Below are positions 10,991 through 22,678 of a DNA stretch of 64,000 nt, in pieces. Where the stretch lies: assembly GCA_028023455.1 (NCBI GenBank), contig JAQFVV010000018.1, positions 7,156,774 through 7,220,773 on the forward strand, written 5' to 3'. The stretch is from Epiperipatus broadwayi (lineage: Eukaryota; Onychophora; Udeonychophora; Euonychophora; Peripatidae). Position numbers and translations under genes: made by a program. Numbering within the stretch: the stretch's first letter is position 1; each line of letters opens with the position of its first letter. Under the pieces are notes generated by a model that ran no database searches, was not told where the DNA came from, and saw nothing but the letters and a program-made list of their open reading frames with translations.

Positions 10991-12600
10991 ATAATAATGG
11001 TTTAATATCAAAGTGAAATTTGAAAGCTTAAAGTGAGAACAAAGAAATCTTTCAGAATATAGGAGGGTTAAAGCATTATTATAGCATATATATTTGAAAA
11101 TTATTACTTCATAAATGTTATTATATATATTAAAATAAAAATATTCATTTCAAGTTTATTTAAGAAGTTGACAATAGAGGGATTAATTTAAGATTCAAAC
11201 ATTAGATCGGATGCTATTAAAAGAATATAGTCCACTAACTATAATGTATTAGGCTAAATTCTAATTTAGTACCATTGTAGGAATACAGATTAGATATAGG
11301 AAATTTCATTGGTGTTTAAATAAAATACTTTTATTTTGAGTTTAAATAAAAGGCTCTTATTTTAAGTTTAAATAAAAAATGTTGATTTTATTTTAGATAG
11401 GAAATAGAAAAAATTTTGTTTTTAGTTTAATTCTTAAATGAGATAAAAAGATTTATTTAAACCAAGTTTATAATTAATGAAGTCCAATAAAAAGGGAAAA
11501 GTACTGGATATTGAATTAAGATTTACATAAGAGCAACTGTATCAGAAATAAAAATTGATATCATATTGTTCTGTTATCTAAAATAATTACTTTGAAAATG
11601 ATCTAATATCTTTAATTTGCAATTAAGCTTTTTTATATATTTTCCTTGTCTCAATATATATATATATATATATATATATAGTGCCCTTTTCTATAGGTCA
11701 GAATTAGTTCATCATAGTCATTTCCTAAAAAAATTTAAATTTAGGATATGTTCTCTTTGTGTAAGAATTATATTGTATTGATAATATTTTAAAAGTACAA
11801 TTTAAGGCTAAATAAAAATATGTAATGCTTAAAATTATAATGAATAACCTTAAAACAATTAAATAAAGCTAAAAATATTAATTACATATGGTTGGAAAAG
11901 CTGGCCATAATAAATCATGCAGCAATAAATGTTTAAAATATGTTTTAAAAGTTAAATTTTAATAGTTAAAGCTTGTAATTAAATAAATACTATATTTTAA
12001 AGTATAAATTATATCTAATAATTATATTTAATATTATATGTTTTTAAAAGTAATCTTTGTGGTAGGAAAAAGTTATATTTAATTCTGTTTTCAAATTATT
12101 ATTCCAAATTTTATATAATTATATTATTTATTTAATATAATAATTGTTGCAATTAACATTTAATATTTTTAGGCAGAAATTTGGTACAATCTGTCTCAGT
12201 TGTAAGTCATGTGACCTGTATAATACAGTCATGCGCACACACTTGCTAGTATTTGTGTTAACAAAGTTCAAAATATTTTAAAAATTACACTATAGGATTG
12301 AATATATTTATTTGTCTATCACAAAAGAAACTATTAAATCAGTCATTATAAAGTGTTTTAAATAGTATTATAAAACAAATGCAGTTAATAAAAAATTAAA
12401 TATTTTGTTTTAAAATAAAATAGATAAATTAAATTTAAAGGGTGGAATAAATTGATAAAATATCATTCTTAAAAGTTATTTTGAAATGTTTAATTAATTT
12501 TAATAAAGTATAGTAATTGATTGAAGATTAATATTTTCAGTGATATTTTAAAATTATAATGAGTCATGTTTTATTTTTTAAATTTAATTGTGTGATACTG
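10991..12600. other. AT-rich stretch; contains a TA microsatellite
   Basis: No gene or element recognised. A (TA)n tract of about 27 bp lies at 11654-11680. Short imperfect direct repeats of TTTAAATAAAA-type sequence occur at 11310-11380. Confidence 0.4.
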
Positions 12601-12642
12601 AAGTAATATGCAAGTTAAGTGTCAGATGAAAAGCAAAATCCA

Positions 12643-12676
12643 CCAATAAGATGAGATGTTTTGTAGGGTATAAATA
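12643..12676 (+). promoter_or_regulatory. CCAAT box and TATA box pair (possible promoter)
   Basis: CCAAT at 12643-12647 is followed by TATAAATA at 12669-12676, preceded by GGG and followed by CTGCTGC, a relatively GC-rich context in an AT-rich region. Spacing is somewhat tight for a classical promoter. An unrecognised 117-codon frame begins about 800 bases downstream. In such AT-rich DNA a TATA-like octamer can arise by chance. Confidence 0.25.
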
Positions 12677-12700
12677 CTGCTGCATGATTAATTCTAGGTC

Positions 12701-13485
12701 AATGCTAGTAATTTTCTAAATTTATACTTCTTTTAAAAATTTATTTTGTAGTCAATTTAGTGCTCTCATATAATTTATATGAAACTAATAAGGATATTAA
12801 TTTTTAATTTTTCTAAGAGAGCATAATATAAATAAACGATAATAAATTTTATTAAAAGGATGCCATGCTAAAATTAAAGTTCTCTTTACCAGAATTTTCA
12901 TCAAAACTTAATACAACTTCACAATAAAAATTAATGGTCTTAACAAGGAGAATTATTTTAGTAAGCAAAGAATTATGTTGGACATGCAGAAAGCTTAACA
13001 GAAAAGCTATTTGTTAATTAAAGTAACAACACATTTTTTATTTTTTAGTAGCGAGATAATCGTATTCAAAATATAAATAATACGACAAACTTATAATAAA
13101 TTTTATGGAAAATAAAGCTATGGAGATAAATGTTTAATCTTTTTGAAGGAAAACCTTATAAATAATTTAAAGAAAAACTGTCATAAATGATATCTAAATG
13201 AATATTTTAAAGCATTTGTAATAAAACCTGAATTATATAAGACTATACACATTTGCAAGAATTTATTAAAAAACCTGATAATTTGTATCCTAATGGAAAT
13301 AACTATAATTGGATAGTAAATAATAAATTATCCTGACAAATAAACCTGAAGTATGAGGAATTATAAATAAGTAATTACTGAATTTATGGAAATATTTTTA
13401 AAAAAAAATTGCAAAAAGTCATATCCGGATTGTCTGTAGTCAAGTTGCCAGAATAAGATGGATCACCAAGCCAATAAAGTATCCT
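12701..13485. other. AT-rich stretch without recognised gene
   Basis: Nothing supportable seen apart from lying between the promoter-like pair and an unrecognised open frame. Confidence 0.4.
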
Positions 13486-13839
13486 ATGGAAAAGAAGCTT
13501 CGAAATATTATTTTTCAATATTATAGTTTTATTATTATTTTAATAATCATTGTTCTGGGTAATAGAAACGATAAACTATTATTCTATAAACTTTTGCAGA
13601 ACAGATCAATGATTATTTTTATTAATTTTCCTAGATTTTTTAGACATTGTACTTTATTTTTTTTAGCATTCTTTTTTTTAACTTCGTTCGTCATGCAGGA
13701 AGGAGTTTACAGTGCATGTGTCAAGTTCGGGGAAGTTTTTTGTTGTCAAGCACTAGAACAAGAGAACTTAGCAACAGTCAGGGGTTTTAATTGCTCTTTA
13801 AGAGAAAATTTAAAAAAAGAAAACTCTCCAGGAAAATAA
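13486..13839 (+). CDS. Unrecognised 117-codon open frame
   Basis: An ATG-initiated frame with a product I do not recognise. The N-terminal third is hydrophobic (YYSFIIILIIIVLG, residues about 12-25) and a second hydrophobic run (LFFLAFFFLTSFV) lies near residues 57-69. The tail has several Cys (YSACVKFGEVFCC, later NC) and ends basic. Its middle is less AT-rich than its surroundings (about 13680-13800). It may be part of an exon or pure chance; no splice context or homologous copy in the window supports it. Confidence 0.2.
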   Translation: MEKKLRNIIFQYYSFIIILIIIVLGNRNDKLLFYKLLQNRSMIIFINFPRFFRHCTLFFLAFFFLTSFVMQEGVYSACVKFGEVFCCQALEQENLATVRGFNCSLRENLKKENSPGK

Positions 13840-16739
13840 AAAAAACATTTGAATTTTGTAAAGAACATTCATCAATATAAAAGATATACGTAATTATGTC
13901 TCAATTTATTTTATTAACTTTAGTTTTTTAAGTGTAATATTATTTAATGAGTAGAATAGGTACATGAATATTAATTTAGTACTAATGATATTATAGTTTT
14001 ATAGTAAATAATTTGGTAATTTAAATAAGTTAATATTTCTAAGTGTGGAAGTATGGATGTATATTATATTATGAAATGTTTATTTAATTGATGGACACAA
14101 AGATGTCATAAGTGATTAATAAGTTGATATTACTTAGGTAATAGTTGTGGATATTGATATTTTATGATGTAATTTTTTTCTTTGCAGATTGTCAATAAAT
14201 AATATTATATTGAAGTATGAATGTTAGGTTGTATGTGAATGCACTTATACAACACATTTAAATTATAAGATTATGCTTTATTTATTCTAGGAATATGCAT
14301 ACTTTAATTTGATATTATTAATATAATGCAACATGATGATGAATAATGATATGATTTTTTTACAAAGAACTTTAATATTTTAGATATTTAAAGTATGGAT
14401 AGTGATTATTATGTATTTTGTTCAAGAATATTGGATAGGAAAGTAAAGTAAACTTTTCTTGTAGATTAGTGAGATTGTTCTAATTACAAATGAATTTTAT
14501 TTATTATTTTAACTCTGTTAGATAGTCTTATTTGTCAGTGTAGATTTGATAAATCTATAGGGAAATTCTGATAAGATAGTGACTTGGTAGTAATCTTGAG
14601 AACATGAAACCAATGAGATGGTATTAATGTAGGATTTTATGGGAATAGGAATAACATTTTGTAATCTTATTAAGTATAAAGTACAGTTAACAAAGCCCTG
14701 TAGCTGGTATATTTTGTTTGTGGGCAGTGTCTATTTTACTTGAATACTGATGATTCAATAAAGCTGAAGTAATAGCTTGACATCATTGTTGGTAGTGGAG
14801 GACATTAGACAAATGGGTCATGCCTCTATTTTATAGATATACTGTGCCATAGTGTTTTCATCTAATATGTACTATTGAGTAAGACTCTAGTTTTCTTCCC
14901 TATGCCTACACATCTATTCGCTATCATGATTTTTTCAAAGTAATTACATCGAACAGTATTGTATTTTTTGAAAAGAAATAATAAATAATTTAGAATTTAA
15001 GAACTGTTATTAAATGGACAAAGATAGGTTCATTTACTTATAAGGAGGAATAGAATTAATGCAAAATGGAATTAAGAATCCAATGGAACTCGATGGTAAA
15101 GAGTCATAGAATATGTTCTATATTTATTTTTGCAAAATAAAATAAATTTCAAGAATAAAATAAATAAAGCAAAGTTGCTCTGAAATATTAAATAACTTCA
15201 AATATTTTATTTTATTTTATAAGTATTGCATATTTTTCAAGATAGGTAATGTATTAACAAAACAGTACAAGATAAGCATAGGTACAATTTTGTATTTATT
15301 TAAATAATAAAAAGTATATCAATAATTGCAACTATTTTGTATTAAAGTAATATTAAGTAGGAGATATTAGGTATAATAATCATAGTATGGTTAACAACAA
15401 TGGCCATGCATTGTATTAATAAACCAACAGTAGATATTTTATGTATAATATTCATAACATTGCAAAAGTGAGAAATTATTTATTCAAAATTGTTATTTTT
15501 GTGTTTTCTATTCTATGCTTCAATGTATGTTTTAAGGAAACATATTGTAATAATATTTAAAGAGATAATATTTAGAGTAAATATAAAGTGATTTATAAGT
15601 TTATCATAAAATTTGATAATAAAGAGATATAAAATTGTATTATTTTTTTTTAAGGCAGAGTGAAGACTTAAATTGATTTTCTATTGTATTAGGAGTTACA
15701 ATAAATAATAGATGTATAATGGTGCAAAATTTGTTATACCAATTGTAAATAGTGTAAATATATCGTTGTTCATTTTATTTGTTATAATAAAAACTCTGTT
15801 AAATTTGTTTTTCAAAATTTCTGTGTTCAGATTGTTTTCTTTCCCATTACAATGCATAATAAACACAGAAGATTTGAACTAAACATAACATTTGCACAGA
15901 AATAAATAAAGTATTATTTTTAAGAATTCTAATATTTTCTTGGAATTTATTTATTTAAAAAATTACATTTTATATTATCTTTATGGTCATAAATTGATTA
16001 TTATAATAGTACATCGAATTATAAATGCTATCCATTGCCACACATGTATTTTTCAGACTATAAGATGCTACCACATATTTATTACATTATTATATGAAAG
16101 ATAAAAGATTATATTATATTATTTTCTTATTATTATTATGGAGAATAAGAATTATAGTGAAGGAAAAGATATATAAAATTAGATCATACAATGAAAAATA
16201 TTATTATTCTTTATTATTATTATTAGTTAGGTGTGGTAAAGTATGGCATTAAATCCCTTATCATGCTTTACTACAGTGATTTTGATTAACTTAAAGTAGT
16301 TTTATGAACCTGAGATTTTATTTAGCTAAATTATTATAGATAAAAGATTAAGATTTAATTATTAGTTTAATCTTAATTAGGTATTATTAAAGTCGTAAGA
16401 ATGCTATAAATTTATTATTTGAGATATTAATAGGGGGGATAGTGTTCTTATGCCATTGAGGTAATATCCTGTGGGATATTGGCTCAATATAATCTTTCTT
16501 GTCATCTGTATCTCACTTCCAAGTCTCATGATTTAATAAATATTTATTTATTTATTTTATAAACTGAACTTTATTATTATTTTGTTAATTTGAGATAGAA
16601 AAATATTTAATATTAATGCAGAATATTTTATTTATCAATTATTTGCATTTAACCGAACATAATCGTTAACTGAGCTAGACCCATTTTATATAATATTATA
16701 TTGCCTGGAAATGAGATTACACATGCATAGGTCAGAATA
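13840..16739. other. AT-rich stretch without recognised gene
   Basis: Nothing with clear family motifs. Small local structures exist, such as AATATCCTGTGGGATATT (an 18-base palindrome with a 2-base centre, about 16466-16483) and ATT trinucleotide runs around 16120-16230. Confidence 0.4.
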
Positions 16740-19700
16740 TATATATATATTCTAACCTAATAAACGGATACACTTCTATGAAATCCATTCGGAAAGCCTA
16801 AATTCTATTAAAGAGAATTCGGAAAACCTAATCGCTTCCGTCTATGATTCCTATACGCTTCGTATAGAACGGGTAGCAAACCCTATATTTTACTTAATAT
16901 AGCTCGACGTTTGGTTAGTTATAATAATTCAGCTACAGCGATATGCAGTTCAGACAGAGATAGAATTAAAAAAAATTATCATTAATAAAATAAATTTAAA
17001 AAGAAAATTTAGAATAACTAACATTCTTTCTCTATCCAAAACACATTCTCTGAGCTGTAAGTACTTGCACTGTTCGACAATGATGATGATGATTTCATGT
17101 CATTGTTAATATTACCGACTAAAATAAAACATTCATTAATTTGCCAATATGATCTCAATATTTTATTATTATACAATCAGAAGTTTCAATCTCTTAAGCC
17201 ATGCCACGCTTGTAATGTTGATCATAATTGATCAATTCTTAATGTAAGAGCACTTATAATAATGACATTAATCTCAGGGTTCTCTGTTATTTTTAAAGAA
17301 AAATGCTCGGCAGTATTGTGTTGTCGCATATGACTGATATTCTGGTCGGCTATAGGACACATTTACCTTATTTAAATTCCAGGTGTCTTCATCCACATAT
17401 CAACTATTATAATATTTAACGAGATGATAACCATATTCAATAACAACGCATAATTTTGAATAATACAGCCATTTTATCCAGAATCTCAGTCGGAATGATG
17501 AAAAGACAAGGGTGCTTTTGTGTCCTTCCATTATCCATGACAACACAATAATTTAACTAAGATTTATTACTTAGACACTTCACTTAAATGTGTACGAAAC
17601 AATGTGCAACCAAAACCTACTAGTTTGGGAATAAAGTGATTTTACACACATATAAAATAAAATGTCTTGGTCTGAAGTTTTCAATTCCATAAATAATTAT
17701 TATTAAATTAAAATATACTGAAATATTCTGATCTGCTTACAATTGTCTATCTGGTGTATTGAATTTAAGATTTCATAAATGATTTCGGACTCAAGAAAAG
17801 TATTGCAAGTATTATGCAAATACACTTTTATTTAGCACACAAGAAAAATGACTCAAAACAACTTGTAACAAGACTATAATTTATTATTAAATTTTAACAA
17901 GATTCTAATTTATTGTTACAGTTTAACAAAACTATCCTTTATGATTAACATAATAAACAAACATATACAATTTATTCCCATATGGATAAAACAAAATATA
18001 ACTAACATTAATTCGTCTATACTTTTAGACCTGGATTCGAACTACTTCTTCATCTTCTTTTACATTTATGCAAATTGAATATAACAAAATAAATATTATT
18101 ATCGATACATCAACTCATCCATTTAGTGGATCTTATATGAACGGCTACTTAAATTTATTAACTAACGATCTGTTTTAAAACAAAAATAATCTGATTCTAG
18201 GCAATGCGTACAAACGATTTTTATTATCATATCTTTAATTAAATGATAGTTTTTATTTAGATAACTTATTATAATTTATGGGTTATTTATCAGAAGTTAC
18301 ACTTATTATTTTTAATGTTTACCTTAATAACAACTGAAGTTGTTATACACACTGTATCCCTCAGTATAAGTTATATTGTGAGTGCTACTTAATCATTAAC
18401 CTGAATTAAACCTAGTATTTGAAACCTCCATTGGCAAATAAAAATTTCTAAATCACGCAATTTTAAACTTACTCTCTCCATTGACTTACGTGTGGATTAC
18501 CAGCACTATTCCGCCGCACAATCCAGACATTGATCATATATACTAGCACGCTATTTATACTAAATGGATCGTGAGGAATTAACCCCCAATATACCCGTTA
18601 TCTTGCCATAACTTTCTAAACAAAACACAATATTCAACACCTTCCGTGGTGGAATTATCTCTATTTTCTCATGAGGAATATGGAATAACACCGAAGGTCT
18701 GTAGAGTTAACTACTACATTAAAATAGTTTGGTGGGTCCTTGCCTCTTACTTGGGCATAATAGGAACCCAAACCAAATATAATCCTCTCCTGGGATTTTA
18801 ACGAATGAAATACACTAAATACGATATAAATTACTGATCGTCCTAACTCTGAGAAGCGATCACTTGGGTTATCAACATACCCGAATACTAGATTTATCTA
18901 TTTCCCTCATGGAAAATAAAGCTTTTGGGGAGATCATTTTCCATCCCACAAAATAAATATACATTACAATTATCACTTATGCAAATATTAATCATATACT
19001 GATGTTATATCGGGGCAAGACAAGCAAATACACTAATTACACTAAATTTATGTTTGGGGTATACTTAGATTAACGTCTGAAATCAATGGATAACACAGAA
19101 TAAACCATAATAATTTTCGCCTTTGCCAAAGAAACATTCAACAAGTAATTGGTAGTATAGTATCTTGAACTAAATTAAGTGAATGCGTTAATAAAGAATA
19201 ATTGGGAATAAGTTCCGCAATTAACATAGTATAAATTTGTTTCAAACTTTAAATAAGTAATATCCTGTATAGCACTTCTCTTTAATTACTTCTGATAATT
19301 TTAACTAGATATTTTACCTATGAAGTATCTGAATTTTTCTTCTTTTACGCATCTAACATATAAATCTATATCCATAATGCATATCATAAGTAAACACATT
19401 TTATAAAAAAATTTTTTTTTCATGTCGAATATAAATTTAACCTAGAATAAGTATATGAAAACATACCTTTATGATTACAAGGTCATTTAAATATTACTTG
19501 ATTATATAGCCTTTAACCTGTTGATATAAAAAAAAAATACACATAATTTTACAAATTAGTAAAAAAAATCATTACTTAACAAGTGCTTATTATCTCACTA
19601 GAAAAATGTTTTTCCGTTGGGCAATTTATCTAGATGAAGAACTTGATCCATTCGTAGTTCACGAAGCAAATTTAAAATAAGAAACACATTTTATTATTTC

Positions 19701-20000
19701 ATTTATATAAAAGTTGCCTCCATTCTGGTGCAATTAATAAATTAGGCAAAGAAAACATAGCAGCGTTGGATGTTAATTCTTCTTTGAATTAACTGCTATA
19801 ATTTTGGGATCCAAGAAAACAATACATTTTTTTTAATATGACGAATATTTGACATAGACGATCACATATACAATTCTTTTCTTTTTACTATTGGCGATAC
19901 GTATCATTTTTAGCTAGCTGGCTTATGAATAAAATAATGCGCGAATTTTCCAAAATACTATTATTATAACGACTGCAGCTGACTTACGTGGATATAAAGT
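16740..20000. other. Block of distinct, less AT-rich composition, unassigned
   Basis: From the TA tract at about 16738 to about 20000, CpG-containing words and mixed sequence (for example AACCCCCAATATACCCG, 18579-18595) are commoner than in the flanks, resembling the noncoding parts of LTR elements elsewhere in the window. On the minus strand there is GTATAAATAGCGTGC at 18561-18547, a TATA-box-like site, with CACACGTAAGTC further downstream, which looks like a splice donor. TGGTGGGTCCTTGCC at about 18731 has the form of a primer binding site. No coding frame and no second long-repeat copy were found, so it remains an unproven candidate for a decayed noncoding retroelement. Confidence 0.25.
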
Positions 20001-21297
20001 TTTAACGACTCCAGTTGATGTATAATATAACATATTATATTATGGTTATAATTAAGTCACTAATGTTTGTAGTTTTTATTCCTACTCTAGGAATTGTAAT
20101 TTGTCTTTAATAAGGAATTCTCCGTAAAATGCACACATACAAATTTTCCGATATTTGCCTTGAGAAAATTTATATTTTCTTTTTTAAAAAATATACAGGT
20201 GCATAAGTAAATATCCTTGATCATTAATATTATTTTTAGATAATTTTCAGTGAATAAAACATATTTTAACGTGGGGAACTTACATTATTTTCAAACGCAG
20301 ACAATTTCTTTTAGAAAGAGCGCGAAATGTTTCTCGTTAACTTTCTTTGGCCTTTATAATATTTCTTTTAATTATAATTTTCCTTTTATACCATGAAAAG
20401 ATTATTAAATAAGGTAAAGTTAACAAATAATTGTTTATTTCCTGGAAATTACTTATATTGCTTAATTTAAATATAATGACACTTTCCGTGATTGCTGTAG
20501 TTAATACGGTCATTTTGAACTTTAGCATAAGATAGTACAATTTTGCGTATAAAAAGCTTTAAAATAGGTAGATGGCAATAGAAACAGAATATCTTATCAA
20601 ATAGGATTAGCCACGCATGATATTATTAAAAATTTACTGGACTTATATTTATTTTTGCAATAAAAAAATAATAAAAAATTTGTTACCGAATTTCAGTACT
20701 GCTTCCTCCTTGTAAAACTAATGTCAGACTAAACTTTCTTCAAATTTTGGCGGTCTTGTTTTAGCGACCTCTTACAGAAAAATAATCATTTAATTATACA
20801 TAAACAAAAGAAAGGAAAAAAAAAACTTATTACAGTTATATTTTTCCGTATGATTTAAAATGGATTACAAAGTAATTTGACAAATAATGAAAAATAATAA
20901 ATATACTCAATTAATAATTAGTGATGTATATTTCTTTTAAATATGATTTTCTACAAAAATAAATTATCAGAAGTTATTGTGCTGTATGATAAGATACTTA
21001 TCTACTCTCCCTCTACCCATCTAAATCAATTACTGTTTATGATATGTGCTTTTATACTATATTAAATTGCTCTTATTGTTAATATTTTCATTAAATTATT
21101 CATGCTCTTCTTCAAAATGACATCAAATTACTAAATTTATTAGTTATTTGCTTAAAACACGTTAAAGTGAGTAAATAGCATATTTTATTAATCACTTAAT
21201 ATTATTATTATTTTACTTTTTTATTTTCTAAAAAAGGATAGCATTGTTTTCCTGTGGAAACAATGCCAAATAAACCAAGTGTCAATAACACTAGGTT

Positions 21298-21300
<3 letters not shown>
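20001..21300. other. AT-rich stretch without recognised gene
   Basis: No recognisable gene or element. The short open frame 20337-20540 on the minus strand is low complexity. Confidence 0.4.

Positions 21301-21376
<76 letters not shown>
21301..21376. repeat. (AT)n microsatellite, about 38 units
   Basis: Uninterrupted AT dinucleotide repeat. The Tyr-Ile open frame reported across it is an artefact of the repeat. Confidence 0.95.
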
Positions 21377-21383
<7 letters not shown>

Positions 21384-21990
21384 TATTGAATTTAGCTGTA
21401 ACATGCATAAGAAACCTTTATTAATTAAATAGCTGAAAAGTTTAATTACTATTAAAAGGTGGTCATGATGTTATTTATAAAGATATTAAAAATGTCATAT
21501 AAGCGCATACATGACTTAAGATTTAGAATTAGTCCAAATGAGATCATTTTACTAAAAAAAAATTAAATAGCTATTGAATTTTTTTAATGAAGTTATAAAA
21601 TACAATAATTAAAATCATTATAGCATAAGTTTTAATATAACTTAATAGATTTATATATTTTTGAAGATATCTTGTATAATTTATTATTGGTCCTATCATA
21701 TGCTGTAGCCAACTGGATATTCTAAAGAGTGTCCAAACCTTCATGATCTAGTGGATATAAATTAAAGCTAGTTGTGATTGAAAACTTTGTAGGAGTCTAT
21801 AGTTTGATGTCCTCACTAGCAAATTGGAATCTTCCTACATACATGTCAATGTTAAGCACTTCATGAAAACTCATGGTTTGATGTAAGCCATTCTAAATGG
21901 CAAATTTAATGGTACCCTCTATTGATGGATGTTGGCTATATCTGCAGACTGGTGGCTGATCATTACAATATATATATATATATATATATA

Positions 21991-22416
21991 TAAACAAAAA
22001 AAAACTTATAAACAACCAAAGGAAATCAAAAAACAAAAAAATAAGACTTATAAATCCAATAAATAATATAATATTTCAACCAGAGGACTGGTTTTCATCA
22101 GAAAGAAAAAAAAAAAAATACACAGTAAAATGGCGATAATCAAAAAATTACAGATTTGGCAAAAGATTAAAAATTTAACAAAACCCCCGTGATTGGTCAC
22201 AAAATCTAACACAGAATATCTACCCAATCAATGACAAAATTCAAACAAAAAACAAAACTACATTCCCTCCTAATCAAGCTTAAATTCTATTTAAATTAAA
22301 ATAAATATAAAAATAAAAAATCCAAAATTAAAAATTAAAATATTATACATATGTGCATACATAGAAAAATTAAACTATGCTCACACACAAAAAATAGCTG
22401 TGCTCACATTAATATT
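21991..22416 (-). mobile_element. Inverted 3' terminal module of Penelope-like element (family D)
   Basis: This stretch is the reverse complement of the 3' end of the element that follows (25586-25971), with few mismatches, plus about 40 extra bases at its left edge that repeat the terminal A-rich segment. It carries the hammerhead-like core at 22074-22101. A 38-bp stretch (22417-22454) with TAGACGTCTA separates it from the 5' boundary of the plus-strand copy. A (TA)n tract (about 21967-21991) bounds it on the left. Together with the 3' end it gives the plus-strand copy inverted terminal repeats of nearly 400 bp. Confidence 0.8.
22065..22101 (-). ncRNA. Hammerhead-like core (family D, left module)
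   Basis: On the minus strand CUGAUGA (22101-22095) is followed by a perfect 6-bp stem II, AACCAG-UCCU-CUGGUU, and GAAA (22077-22074). The core and stem II match a hammerhead. Downstream, AUAUUAU then A could form a three-pair stem III with H17 = A, but the bases before the core (U and C only) do not pair with those after the cleavage site, so stem I is absent. It may be a relic or a structural element of the tail. Confidence 0.45.
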
Positions 22417-22678
22417 TTCTAGACGTCTAAATAATAAGCAGGTTATAAGTAATTGACAAACATTACATAGTACATCGTTTCTTAAACTTAGGAAATTATA
22501 TGATAAATTAGTTAGATATAGACAACATATTAGTAATTTTGCATATTTTATTAACAATAACATAATTCCTAAAGGACTCAGAATAAAAATTATTGCTAAC
22601 ATAGACCAATTTCCTAGGGAACATGCAATTAAATGGGATAATACAATAAGAGAAGCATCTGTTGCATTAATACATATT

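Noticed and set aside
21208-21408. 66-codon minus-strand frame rich in Tyr-Ile
   Set aside because: It is the translation of the (AT)n microsatellite.
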